A stretch of DNA of 64,000 bases, from positions 1,855 to 65,854 of the forward strand of contig KV423947.1 of the NCBI GenBank assembly GCA_001632435.1. The letters run 5' to 3'. The notes under the pieces are model-generated. The model saw only the letters and a list, made by a program, of their open reading frames with translations, was not told the DNA's origin and made no database searches. The DNA is from Calocera cornea HHB12733 (lineage: Eukaryota > Basidiomycota > Dacrymycetes > Dacrymycetales > Dacrymycetaceae). The first letter of the stretch is position 1, and the number at the start of each line of letters is the position of its first letter. This document shows positions 22,409-33,126 of the stretch, in pieces. Made by a program: the position numbers and the translations under genes.

Positions 22409-22893
22409 TTATGTCTCCATTTTGGCGTCGTCGGCCGGTGCTTCCCTGTAATGACAGACGAGAAGTCAGTATAGTACAAGGTGAGGAGTGACGGATACTT
22501 ATTATGTAGAGAACGTTGTTACACCTGAGCATTGGGTCAGCATATAGGCGCCTATGCAGGCGGGTTGAGAGACGCACCGAATGAACACCTCCCCTAGCGC
22601 GCCGTTTGACTTTCCCTCCTGGAACTCCTCCGTATTAGCCAGCTACAGTTCCGTATTAGCTGGCTATCTTATATCAGAGGGAAGAAACACTGGCCTGGAG
22701 GTTCATGAACCCATCTGTGCTGACGAGGTAGCCCTTGTACTCGAGCCCCCATTTTAAGCGGACGAAGACCTGCTTGCCGGTGAGGTCCTGAAGGAAGGGC
22801 TTGGGGTTGACGGGTGTGACCTGCACAGCATCGCATGTACAATGAGCTTTCGATGATGTGGGATTATGGAGTACTCACAGGTCCGGACGACAT
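22409..22893 (-). CDS. Sm-like snRNP core protein SmF
   Basis: Five small exons, approximately 22893-22879, 22820-22695, 22642-22578, 22524-22499 and 22445-22409. The product has the Sm fold signature: [44 protein letters not shown] and the Sm2 motif [10 protein letters not shown]. SmF is one of seven subunits of the Sm ring on U1, U2, U4 and U5 snRNAs in the nucleus. Two junctions are irregular. Intron 2 must start with GC (CTCCAG/GCCAGT) to give NLQLANTEEF. The last intron in GT-AG form gives a tail unlike the family, while reading it as ATAAGT...TTAC restores a short acidic tail ending DAKMET. Intron 2 also contains a near copy of the start of exon 3 (CTAATACGG). Identity is secure; exon ends are not. 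Confidence 0.9.
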
Positions 22894-23248
22894 TGTTGTA
22901 GGCTTGTCCTACTTTTTTGGGCGCACGCACGAGTGGCGGTAAACAGGCGCGTTGACTACTCACGCCCTGTGCAGTAGAGGCCCTTTTCTCGGAAGCAAAC
23001 TTGGGCCTCACTCTTCTGAGCTTCTGCATCGCCACTCCGCTCTATATAACCCCCTTTCCCTCTGCCCCTTGGCCCGCCCAGCACGCGCGCGCCCAGGGCC
23101 CTCCAAACCAAACAATTCGCGCTTTCACTAATCTGACTGACGTGAATCGCCACCCGGCCTGCCGGAACGGGCAACTCCCCACGACCTCGGTTTGGGCTTC
23201 TGTCCACTGGGCAAATAAAACAACTGGGATCTCGGACACAGCGAGAAG
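22894..23248. promoter_or_regulatory. divergent promoter between SmF and NC2beta genes
   Basis: 355 bases between two start codons on opposite strands. TATA-like tatataa at 23042-23048 sits about 200 bases before the NC2beta start. A shared bidirectional promoter is inferred from spacing only. Confidence 0.5.
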
Positions 23249-23857
23249 ATGTCGGACAACGAAGGGATGATGCATGCGGGGGACGATGATCTCAGTCTGC
23301 CACGCGCGACGGTGCAGAAGATCATACAAGGTCCGTCACATGCGCGCGTGCTTCTTGATACAATGCTGACAGTTTATTACAGAGATGCTACCAGACGGGA
23401 TGGTCTGCGCGAAGGATACAGTCACGCTGATTATCGACTGCTGCGTCGGTGCGTAGCCCTTTGGCCCAGTCCGCGCTGTCGCGATGCTAACGTGCCGGCA
23501 GAGTTCATACACCTAATATCGTCGCAAGCGAACGACATCTGCGAGAAAGAGTCGCGCAAGACGATCGCGCCGGAGCACATCCTGGCGGCACTCAAGGAGC
23601 TCGGGTTCGACGCGTACGTCGAGGAGGTCGAGAGCGTGCTCAAGGAGCACAAGGTGCAGCAGAAGGTGCGTGTCTCCCCTGTCCATTCAATAGCGTAGAG
23701 GCAGTTGCTGATGCTGGAATAGGAACGGGAGAAGAAGAGCAACAAGCTGAACAAGTCGGAGTTTACCGAGGAGGAGCTGCTCAGGCAGCAGGAGGCGCTC
23801 TTTGCCGCCAGCCGCGCAAGGTTCGCAGCGAGCGGTGGCCAGCCAGGGGCCCCGTAA
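23249..23857 (+). CDS. negative cofactor 2 beta (Dr1) histone-fold protein
   Basis: Four exons: 23249-23330, 23383-23448, 23502-23665 and 23723-23857, all in phase, about 148 residues. Residues 15-95 form an H2B-like histone fold: LPRATVQKIIQ, LPDGMVCAKDTVTLIIDCCVEF, ISSQANDICEKE, KTIAPEHILAALKELGF, YVEEVESVLKEH. These match Dr1/NC2beta closely. NC2beta pairs with NC2alpha (Drap1) and binds TBP on DNA, blocking TFIIA/TFIIB entry in the nucleus. The C-terminus has a Lys/Glu-rich helix and LLRQQEALFAASRARF. Start chosen at the first ATG after the promoter, with the usual short acidic N-terminus. Confidence 0.93.
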
Positions 23858-24057
23858 CACCGTCTCACCGCGTTCAAAAAAACATCTCTTGCGTGACCGA
23901 GTACTGGGTACTGGTCGCATGCTCCCCCGCTGTGCCGATGTGTGCTGTCTTGTTGAGTTGTGGCTTGTGTTTATTGCTGGAGTTCTATTTGTACACTACG
24001 CGTTCGTGTACTCTAATATGTATCATTCAACGCCGCGCACCTATCTATCGTACCGCC

Positions 24058-25355
24058 TCATTTCTTCAGCTCGACCCTCTTCCTGAGCACCTCAAGCCGC
24101 CTCCTCGCCTCCTCCCCCAACCCCTCCCTCATGGGCGGCAAGCTGTCCTGCTCAATCGTAAACCCCGCCGTAACACTCGCATACACGGCCGCCTCCAGCA
24201 CGTCCCCACCGGCCAGCTCCAACCCCGCGGCTAGCCCGCCGAGGAAGGCGTTCCCGGCACCGGTTACGTCCACTACCGGCTTCCCCTCCCTGTCGCAAGG
24301 GGGCACCCACACGCCCGGGTACTGCGGCGAATAAACGTACGCCCCCAGCTCCCCAGCACGTATTATGACCGCCCCCGGCGGTTTCGGCGAGGCGGTGTAG
24401 AGCTCGGTAGCGGCTTTGGTGATGGTGGATGCTGTGGGAGGGAGGGGGAGAGAGAGCAAGGTGAGCGCCTCGTCCGCGTTCGGGCTGAGGATGTGCAGGG
24501 AGGGGATAACCTGCACGAGCTGGGGCATCTCCTCTGGTATACACAGATCCTTTTTCTTCCAATCAGCCACATCCCACGACAGGAGCAAAGCAGGAAGAGA
24601 GAGGGCGCACGGGTATAGGCTCGTAGATGAGCACCGGGTCCCACTGCAGCTCCCGGAGCTCGGCGATGATCTCGAGGGCGCGGGTGGGCGAGCAGATAAA
24701 GTGCAGCATCTTGGGCGCTTCTAGTCGGGTGCTGACCAGGTCCTTGGGCGAGATCCGCACGCGTGGAAGGAGGTACTCGAACCTTCCCAGCGAGAGCATC
24801 AGGATGGGCCCAATTCCATCGCCAACGCATGGGTATAGATAGGGAGAGGAACGCACCCGCGCAGCTCTCCCCGGTAGATATTCGCCGCCCTCGTGGTCCG
24901 CCTCGTCGGGTCATCGCGGTACTGGAAGATCGGGCCGTACGAATCCAGCGTGCGCTGGAAGGCGGGCGAGAAATCATTCCCCCGGTCGACGATCATGCCT
25001 ATCTGTGCTGGGGGGAGCCTGCGAGCGGGAGGTGAGCAGCTGCACGGGCGTATACATGAGTGAAATACCATATTCTTGCTCCGACGGCGCCTTAGGCAAT
25101 GTCAGCTGGGGACCTTTCGACTGAGAGGGTAGGCGTACAGTACGTCCCCCCACCGCCAATCTACAGTACTCCTCCAGCATGAGCGCCCGCACCAGACTCA
25201 GTTCCAGCTGAGCACCGCACCTCTGGCTCTTGCGTCTTCCCCGTCGGCTCCCCGTCCTCCGTCAGGAAACGGAACTCGTCTACGATGAACATTCCCAGGG
25301 TTACGAGCGTGCATCGCTCGATGCTGGTGCTGGTGCTGGGGGTGGGGGTGGACAT
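24058..25355 (-). CDS. PfkB/ribokinase-family protein, MAK32-like
   Basis: About five exons on the minus strand. The N-terminus VTLGMFIVDEFRF is the first ribokinase strand. The glycine motif IGGGGT is split by an intron near 25120-25040 and followed by LPPAQIGMIVDRG. Later come TTRAANIYRGELRG, MLHFICSPTRALEII, ILSPNADEALTLLS and the C-terminal PfkB signature DVTGAGNAFLGGLAAG. In active sugar kinases that motif is DTxGAGD, where the last Asp is the catalytic base; here it is Asn (also in MAK32-type relatives as I recall). The protein may therefore not be a classical kinase. Yeast MAK32 is needed for stability of the L-A dsRNA virus toxin system. Start at 25355 gives a short Ser/Thr-rich leader. 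Confidence 0.8.
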
Positions 25356-25565
25356 TGTAGATGTGGTGGGAGGAGTGGGAGGATAAGGGACCAATATCAT
25401 TCTAACAGCCACCCATTGATATATTTGGGTGGTGCCCGGATGGGGCGTGCTAATTTTGGATAGTTGAGTAAGTGACATTATCACCGCAGTCCCAAATAAT
25501 ACAAGTACAGTATGATGATCAAGACAAAAGAGAGAGTAGGAGTGTGTATGAAAGAAAAGAAACCA

Positions 25566-26191
25566 TCATCGTCGGCGCTTCGACTTGCCGCTGCCCTTCT
25601 TCGACCCCATCACCGTCATCTGCGCCCTCTTGTTAGGCTTGGTGATGCCCTTTGCCCTCCTCCACTCCTCCTTCCTGCTATCGCGTTTCCCATGCGTGGA
25701 GATCTTCACCTCCTTCGGCTCCGCACCCTCCATCGGGGTGTCCTCGACGGCCTCCGATAATGATGCCCCCGCCTCTGAGCACAGAGAAAGGGTCAGCACG
25801 GTCCTTTGACTCCCAAGAGAGAAAAAAGGAAGATGTGCGGCCAGGACGCTCAGTTCTGGCCCTGGAAGAGCCAGCCGAGTTGGTCCTCCCAAATCGTGCT
25901 CCGGAGAGAGCGCACGCCCTCGACGCCCATCTCCTCGGGGTTTACCAGCCCCAAGCAGGTGTACGCCCAGTGCTGCGCTGAGGGGGTGGGACAAGACCAA
26001 CCTGGTACGCTGTCCTCCTCGCCCTCCTCGCCGATCATCTTCATGTCGCCCTCCTTGTCGGTGATGATCTTGTGTGCAAGCTTGCTGTGTAGTCGGTCGA
26101 CTCGTGCGGCGTGTGTCGCGGCGTAGATGGAGTCCTCGCGCTTTAGTCGGCGGAAGGAGCGCTTCACTTTTGAGCGGAGTCCTTTGGCCAT
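25566..26191 (-). CDS. DUF2423 small basic nucleolar-type protein
   Basis: Begins MAKGLRSKVKRSFRRLKRED, the hallmark of DUF2423 proteins (related to LLP/ribosome-biogenesis proteins), followed by IYAATHAARVDRLHSKL. An intron from about 26007 (GTTGGT) to CTCAG near 25779 joins DSVPE to AGASLSEAVEDTP. The C-terminus KISTHGKRDSRKEEWRRAKG...KSKRRR is conserved in the family and has nuclear-localisation character. The roughly 230-nt intron is unusually long here and stays open for 50 codons (QHWAYTCLGLVNPEEMG...), so an alternative terminal exon is possible. Likely nuclear/nucleolar. Lies head-to-head with the riboflavin kinase gene. Confidence 0.82.
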
Positions 26192-26627
26192 GTCGGTTAT
26201 GTGTGGTTGTGTTGGTTGTGATTGTGTGTGTGGTGATATACGGTGTATATGTGCGGTATGCGTCGTCGATATATCGAGTTCGCGGTGGTGCAATATGCGG
26301 TCTGAGTGCGTTCGCGGGTGTGCGTGGTGGTGCTCTTCAAAAGAGGTGGGGATGACTTCGCCCCCCTCGCGCAGCCCAAAAAAACCGCTGCAAGGGCCAT
26401 GTGTAAGCAGGTGGCGGTGCACACTGAGAGGCCACCGGAGCCGAGCGATGCCGTCACCCCCGGCCTTCCGGGCGCGAGTGCGGGATCGTGTGCGACCAAC
26501 GCCCAAGGGATCTGGCACTTTCTAATGCTGCGGTCGCAAGACGTGCTGTGCTTCTGTTCTACTCCTTCGACTCTGGCTCTGACTCTGTCTACCTATCTCC
26601 TCGCGACGAGTTGAGTCATACGGTCAG
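26192..26627. promoter_or_regulatory. divergent promoter, DUF2423 protein / riboflavin kinase
   Basis: 436 bases between opposite start codons. Contains a TG-rich run (26195-26235) and a ctctggctctgactctg run near 26570-26590. No specific operator is recognised. Confidence 0.4.
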
Positions 26628-27368
26628 ATGGCGACGGACCACAAGCACGACGAGCCGTTCAGCACCCAGGGGTACCGCGATGCCCGCCCGCATATCGTGG
26701 GGCCCGACGAAGGCCCAGAGCCGCCCTTGCCTATAGTGATGTACGGGCTGGTGCAGCAGGGCTTCGGGCGCGGGTCTAAGGAGCTCGGCTGTCCAACAGG
26801 TGTGCAGCAGTACGCTCAGTTCGCGCAGACGAAAGCTGACTGCGTACCACAGCGAACCTGCCAGAGGAGGCTATCCTCCCCATGACTTCGCAGTGCAAAG
26901 CGGGGATCTACTACGGCTACGCGCGCGTGCACCAGCCGCCGCACGGCGCACCCGTCGACCTGGGTGAACGCTCGATAGAGGTGCACCCGATGGTCATGAG
27001 CCTCGGGTGGAATCCGTTCTACAAGAACGAGAAGATGACGGCCGTGCGTCCTGATCCTGCTTGTTTGGGTGGGCATGGAGCTGATAGGTGCTTAATCTAG
27101 GAGGTGCATGTGATACATAAGTTTGAGAAAGACTTCTACGGGCACGAGATCTCCGTCGTCGTGCTCGGATACATCCGCCCCGAACTGGACTACACCTCGA
27201 GAGGTACGTCCCCTCGTACACCGACCGAAGGTGGTGCTGACCAGGGTGGCAGAGGCGCTCATTGAGGATATCGCGATGGACATACGGGTCACGCTCAACT
27301 CGCTCGCGCGACCGGCATATACCAAGTTCAAGGATGACACCTCGTGGGCGCATGCGATGATCAAGTAG
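26628..27368 (+). CDS. FMN1: riboflavin kinase (flavokinase)
   Basis: Four exons: 26628-26799, 26853-27043, 27101-27203 and 27253-27368, about 193 residues. Motifs are [15 protein letters not shown] (ATP/Mg site with PTAN), [25 protein letters not shown] and [17 protein letters not shown], where the Glu is the catalytic base region. The enzyme phosphorylates riboflavin to FMN, the first step to flavin cofactors. This is the monofunctional eukaryotic form without FAD synthetase. The N-terminal [19 protein letters not shown] precedes the barrel. Length and motif order match fungal Fmn1. Confidence 0.94.
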
Positions 27369-27623
27369 GCGTCCCCAGCTGGCCGGCGAAGGGGCAAGAC
27401 GATCTGATTCAGGGTGGTACGCGAGAGGCAGGACTCACGGGCGTGAAGGATGATAGATGATGTATCAAATAGACGTGATATCCACGATAGACTAGACGTG
27501 TCTGGACCGCCAGCACAGTCGGCAGTCGGCTGCCGGAGTATATGCTATATGCAGGCGTTGCATTAAACAATATAACACAGAGAGGTGCGGGTATCGTCAA
27601 CATCCCCTAACACGCGTGCGCGC

Positions 27624-28917
27624 TCACCACCGCGGCACGAACCCCCTGAATCTGAACCAGTACATGGCCGCGCCCGCCAGGATGCCGCCCACATGGCCGG
27701 CGTTGTCCGATCCGCCCTCGACGTTCTTGCCCTATCAGTCACGTCAAGTCAGTCAGCATCGTCCCATCTCCAGAAGCACGAGCGAGAAGTAGATCTGCAG
27801 GTTGGGGGGACAACGCACCTGCTTGGAGAACATCCCCCAGAGGTCCCAGGCCAGGATGCCGCCTATGCATGCCCAGGCCGGGACGGGGAGGACGAAGAAG
27901 ATCAGGAATTTGGTGGTGGGGAACATGAGGCCGAAGAGGGAGAGACAGGCGTAGACCGCCCCTATGTCACCCCACCTAATCAGCTTTGCCTTTCCGGGAC
28001 TGGATAGACGGCGTACCGCTCGCTCCTAGGGAATGACCCTGCTTGTCCCCCCGCCACCATATGGACACGATGCTCGACGCTACCCCTCCGAGAAGGTACA
28101 CGCCCATGAACCGCGAGACGCCAATGACGGACATGACTGCGTCTGCTGTAAACCAGAGGGAGAGGCAGTTGATCAGCAGGTGGCCCTCTTCCATCTGCGA
28201 GAAGGCGGCGGTGATGAGCGTCCACCTGTGTTTGCGTCAGACCGGGCACGATAGACAGGACATAAGGGAGACGGGGTGCACCATCGGCCGGCTCTGTAGT
28301 TCTCCCACGAGGTCGCAAAGTTCTCGAAGAGGAAGCGGAGCGGCTGCTCATCCTTGAACCTCGACTGTTCACAAACCGTCCTATCGTCAGTCCTTCCGAG
28401 CAATCACCAGCAGCACACGCACAAAATTCTGCCACCCGACCTTCCACTGCATCCAGACGAGCACATTCAGCCCGATGATCCCGCCCGTCACGTAATTCTG
28501 GGGGAGGCGATCGAGCCGCTGGGTGAAGCGCTTCCACCAGCTTTGTTTGGGCGGGGGAGGCGGCGAACGGGGCGGCGGCGGCCGCTGGGCGCGATTCCCT
28601 TGCTGGTAGTTGGGCGGGGGAGGCGGCGAACGGGGCGGCGGCGGGCGCTGGGCGCGATTCCCTTGCTTGTAGTATTCTCGTGCGGAGCGGCGCAGCGTCT
28701 GGAGGAAGGGGAGGAAGCGCCATTCCTGTGGGGAGAGTGTGGGGTTAAGTGAGGGAAGTGGCTTGGAGAGGGAGGAGCGGGTGTGCAGGCGCGTTGTTTG
28801 GCTCAAGATCGCCGAGGGTGGGTACGCTGTCCGGTACGGCGCCACGACGCTGAACGCCGTCTGTCTCCCTGGTGCACCCGCAAACCGTCGCGAGCATGTG
28901 CCGATGAAGACGTTCAT
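27624..28917 (-). CDS. mitochondrial rhomboid protease (PCP1/PARL type)
   Basis: Five or more exons on the minus strand. The start at 28917 gives an Arg/Ser-rich leader (MNVFIGTCSRRFAG) of mitochondrial-targeting type, then a proline-rich linker with two copies of a 21-residue unit. The rhomboid core follows: WWTLITAAFSQ, EGHLLINCLSLWF (HxxxN), LGASG split by an intron and continued as AVYACLSLFG (catalytic Ser in GASG), and NAGHVGGILAG (catalytic His). Six or more membrane spans are evident. Mitochondrial rhomboids cleave inner-membrane proteins such as Mgm1 and cytochrome c peroxidase. The leader and core order support the PCP1/PARL branch. It ends RGFVPRW. Confidence 0.87.
28550..28675 (-). 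repeat. 63-bp coding tandem repeat in the rhomboid linker
   Basis: Two nearly identical 63-base units encode QGNRAQRPPPPRSPPPPP plus three linking residues. They lie between the targeting leader and the membrane core, where length is free to vary. Confidence 0.85.
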
Positions 28918-29607
28918 CGTTGCTGCGCCGCAGAGCCCGGCGGGGAGTGCAGCGGTGGGCGGGCGACAGCGGTTGAAATATGGGAAGGTGAGGCTCGGCG
29001 GGCAAGGGACGCGTGAAGGCTCGGCATGGGCGCGCGAGTTTACGCGATTCATCACTGGCATAATTTCCATTTGGGCCGTCACTTCCGGGGTACTGGGTAG
29101 CACACTTTTACAACTTGCACCTGAGATGGTATAGCCAGTTATATTCACAGTATTTACCATCATATAGCTGCAGGATTCCACGTTTTGCTGCAAAGGATTG
29201 CACGCCGAGTGAGGCATTGTGAAATGCGTGACCTGAACGGTACTGGAATCAGTGGAACGTCATATCGAATCGCCTTGCCAGCGAAACATTATACATTATC
29301 ATTATCACGCCTGTCCAAGTTTGGCCCACAGTTTACTGGCCGTCCGGATACACCCACACCGGTATAAGCTTTCGAGTCGGGATTTGTCGGTCTGAAGTCG
29401 GGCCGCCTGTCTCATGGGATGGGCCCTATTGCGGCCCAGACTGAGTCCTCCACCTCCCGCCGCTGTCACTCTCGGGCGACGGTTCCCCGGTTCTCCACCC
29501 ACCGGCAGCGCGGGGCCGCTCCCGCCAGCTGCCGGTTCAACTAGGGCGCCCTCTCCAGCTTACCTCCCATCTCCCACCTTGACCGTCTCTGCACAAACAC
29601 CTGCACA

Positions 29608-31061
29608 ATGTCCAAACCAGCCATAGGATTCATCGGCCTCGGCGCCATGGGCTTCGGCATGGCCACACACCTGCTCAAGGAGGGCTACCCCGTCGTCGGG
29701 TTCGACGTCTGGGGACCCACGCTCGACAGGTTCAAGGCTGCCGGAGGGCAGACGGCTACCACCCCCGGGCAAGCTGTCAAGGGGTGCGAGTTCTGCATAT
29801 GCATGGTCGCGAGTGCGCCGCAGGCCCAGAGCGCGCTGTTCGAGACAGACGATGCAGCTATCAAGTGTGCGTTTCCAGTCACTCCCGCTGCGAGCGCGTG
29901 TGTTGATTGGTCCTGCGAATCATAGCCCTCCCCAAGGGCTCAACGCTCCTCCTGGCTTCCACCGTCCCCTCCGCGTACGCGACCTCCGTGCAAACGCAGC
30001 TCGCCGCGCTCTCCCGCTCTGACATCCTCTTCATCGACTGCCCCGTCTCGGGCGGCACGGCGCGCGCGGCGACAGGCGAGCTGACGATCATGGCCGGCGG
30101 GTCGGACGCCGCACTGAAGCACGGGCATGCGCTGCTCATGGACCTCACCGCGCCCGACAAGCTCTTCATCGTCAAGGGCGGCATTGGTGCAGGGAGCAAT
30201 ATGAAGATGGTGCACCAGGTGCTCGCGGGTGCGCACGTTACGGCCGCGGGCGAGGCGCTCGGATTCGCGGCGCGCTTGGGGCTGGATCCGAAGAAGACGT
30301 ATGAGCTCGTGACGAAGGAGGGGTGCGAGAGCTGGAGCTGGATGTTCGAGAACCGCATGGCGCGTGCGCTGACCGCGGAGTACAAGCCTGCTGCGAGTGC
30401 CCTCACGATCATGTTGAAGGACTTGGTGAGGTGCACACTGATTTCGTGCTGCATTCAGTGCTAATATGACTTTCAGGGCATCATCACGTCCACGGGCCGG
30501 CTTTCGCAGTTTCCCACCCCGCTCTCGGCAATTGCCGAGCAGCTCTTCCTCTCCGGCGTGTCCCTCGGCTGGGCAGGAGACGACGACTCCTCGATGGTGC
30601 GGCTGTACTACCCCGACGCGCTCGCGGCCGTGCAAGCCTCCTCCACCTCCAAGCTTTCTGAAGCGGAACGTCAGCAGCTCGTGCTGGACCTCCTCTCCGC
30701 CGTCCACCTCGTCACCGCCGCGGAAGCACTGGCGTTCACGCATGCTCTGGGGCTCGACGTGCAGCAGTACTTCACGCTCTGCGCGGACGCGGCAGGCGCG
30801 AGCTGGAGCTTCCGTGCCCATGGGCCGGAGATCATGGCCCTCCTGACGGGCACGCCCTCGTCCGTGCCGGCGCCGGACAAGGTGTCGCTCGACGCGCGCA
30901 TTGATGCCCTGTCCAAGGTGCTCGTGGAGGCGAAGAATGTGGGATGCCCAATTTACCTTGGCAGCGAGGCGATGAGCGCGCTTTCCCTCGCGAGGAGGCG
31001 TGTGGGAGGGAGCGTCGGCGAGGTCAAGGGGCTGATCACCGGCTTCTGGGCGGCAAAGTAG
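29608..31061 (+). CDS. 3-hydroxyisobutyrate/L-threonate dehydrogenase-like protein with a second C-terminal domain
   Basis: Three exons: 29608-29866, 29926-30425 and 30477-31061, 447 residues. The N-terminal Rossmann fold shows IGFIGLGAMGFGMA (NAD(P) glycine motif), then PVSGGTARAATGELTIMAGG (substrate loop) and GAGSNMKMVHQVL, with the catalytic Lys in the NxK position. A normal beta-hydroxyacid dehydrogenase would end near residue 300. Here exon 3 adds a second helical domain (LLSAVHLVTAAEALAFTHALGLDV...GASWSFR) parallel to HVTAAGEALGFAARLGLDP...CESWSWMF in the first. The repeat lacks the catalytic NMK motif, so it is probably structural. Substrate cannot be told: L-threonate and 3-hydroxyisobutyrate types both fit. 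No targeting leader, so cytosolic. Confidence 0.88.
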
Positions 31062-31465
31062 GCGATTGGCTTGTATGATAATGTCCTCAGACTGTTGTGT
31101 GGCTTGTTGCAAGATGATGGTCGGAATTCAATGTGACCAATAATAATGGGGAAAGGTAACTTGGCTTCGCTGGGACGCCTGTGCCGTGCGCCGCTCTTTC
31201 TCAGTTCATCCCTTCCTTCCTCTGTCGATGCCCGCAACACGAGCTCATCATCCGGTACGTGGAAGCCGACTGTCGTATTCCTGTTTCTGGGGAAATGCAT
31301 AGTGTATTCTGTCCATGAAAACAGGATACAGAAGAAGTATACAGCTGCACAGCCGGAGCAAATTGACATAGGAAACATGGGACGAGATTGCCAGATCAGC
31401 TAACTCAAGCCCCCCCCCCCGTTTGCAGGCGTGCTTTCACTCGAACATGCGCCGATGGGTTACCA

Positions 31466-32196
31466 TCAATAATCGTGGAAGGTCCAGGACTGAGAGCTGG
31501 TGGGAGTCGTCTCGATCATAATAACCTGGCCACAAAATAGTCGAATGAGTTCTCTTGTATTATTGGGCGTAATCGGTCACATACCGGGACCCAGGGGTCA
31601 CTGGTGCTCTGGTAGATGTAATAGCTCAGTAATCCAGTCGGAGTGGGGGTCCAGATACTGTCAAATCTGCTTAGCCCAGCCATGGCACAGTTGGATGAAT
31701 TGGACACATACTACAAGGAGCCGTCGTCGCTGCCGGCAGTGGTCGTGAACTGCATCGCATCGGCCTCCGAGCTGACAGTCTGTAGCACCTGGAAACCCAA
31801 TGCCCAGTGGTCTGAATCGGCCGTCCGAATTGTGGCCAGGTAGTTATCAGTTTCGACTTCTTGAAGCAGATAGTAAAGGGTGTTTCCATTCTCATCCACG
31901 TAGTCCCAGAAAGCGAACTAATCCCAATCGCAGTAATTAGACAGGGATTACCTCGAGAGATCATAAAGTCTCACGAGTTGGGTGGGCAGCGGAGTCTCGT
32001 CATTGATCGCAGAGATACCAATATACACTCCAGCAGAAGAATTATCAGCTGTCTGCTTCGTCCAAACCGTCCCGGCGTAGTCGTTGCTAATCCACCCGAC
32101 GCGGAGCTCCGTACTTTGACGGCGCACAGGGACGGCGGAGACCAAAGTCATCCAGAGGAGGACCACGACGGTACCGAATATTGCTACGGAAGGCAT
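31466..32196 (-). CDS. small secreted protein, paralogue A
   Basis: Four exons on the minus strand. Exon 1 begins MPSVAIFGTVVVLLWMTLVS (signal peptide), then a Kex2-type PVRRQ site and the family core VGWISNDYAGTVWTKQTADN. Exon 2 (YVDENGNTLYYLL...FQVLQTVSSEADAMQF...DDGS), exon 3 (FDSIWTPTPTG...DPWVP) and exon 4 (VIMIETTPTSSQSWTFHDY) align with the two paralogues at 33127-33863 and 35953-36690 with the same intron positions. It is the most divergent of the three, and its predicted Cys at the exon 2/3 junction is Leu. The mature protein would be about 170 residues, extracellular, function unknown. Confidence 0.75.
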
Positions 32197-33033
32197 GGTT
32201 GTCTGCTGTTGTTCGAGTTGAGAGTTGTTCGAGCTTGTGTTGCTCAATCGTGTTCAGTGGAGCTCTGTATTTATAGCCAGACTGGACAACATGTCTACAC
32301 AAGGATCAAGAGCGATATGCGTCCCAATACCTCCCGGAGAATTGCCGTCCGCTGATTCCCATCGCGAAGGGCTTCTCGACCGTTACGCTCGCGACAAGCG
32401 ACCGTCGCCGAAGTTGCGTAACAAGACAACAGCCTGAGAGGTATGGTGGTTTGCTTAGCTATGAAAGCCCTCATTCTAAGAATAGATGGCGAACGACGCT
32501 CGGTTGAACGAGCGACAAGCCCATCGGATGCGCCAACCACGCAGTGAAGTGAAAGAGGTGCAGGCCCGGGAGCGCTTGTATGGAGCATAGCTTTGTTGGC
32601 TCTGACAGATATCGTGGGCCCGTATGTTGCTCACCGTAGATAAGGGCCATGGGTGATGATCGAGACAGATGTTGTCAATGTCGAGAAACAGGCCCCGAGC
32701 GGGCTCCAAAACTGCCAGTGCTGTGATCAGAAGAAGACAAGGGAATTGGCCGACGGGTACATTGCGGAACCGACGCCAAGGCGTACCAGGCACATATGAC
32801 ATAACCGATAACTTTCACCGCGCGATACTTTGGGATTCACTTCTTGAGAGGGACCGTCACATTGCTCTAGTCTCTGAGACCCGTGTTGAATCGGCCTTCC
32901 AAACTTGCCGTATAACAGCTGACACGGTTCGTACTGTGGAGCAATTTATGATGTCTATGACAATCAGATTCCAAGATGAATGTAAGGACAAGTATGGCAG
33001 GCGGCATATAGCGGAGGGGATGTACAATTCAAG
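32197..33033. other. intergenic between secreted paralogues A and B
   Basis: A minus-strand frame from 32802 opens with a possible signal-like stretch (FPCLLLITALAVLEPARG) but nothing downstream resembles a known protein, and I do not call it. A TATA-like tatttatag sits at 32266-32274 upstream of gene A. Confidence 0.35.
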
Positions 33034-33126
33034 TGGATTTACGGAAATATAAAGCAGGCCCGAGCTACAGTTTCCAACCCCCGAACTCGTTGGAAATGCA
33101 AACGAGGCATTCGTTCCGCACGATCG

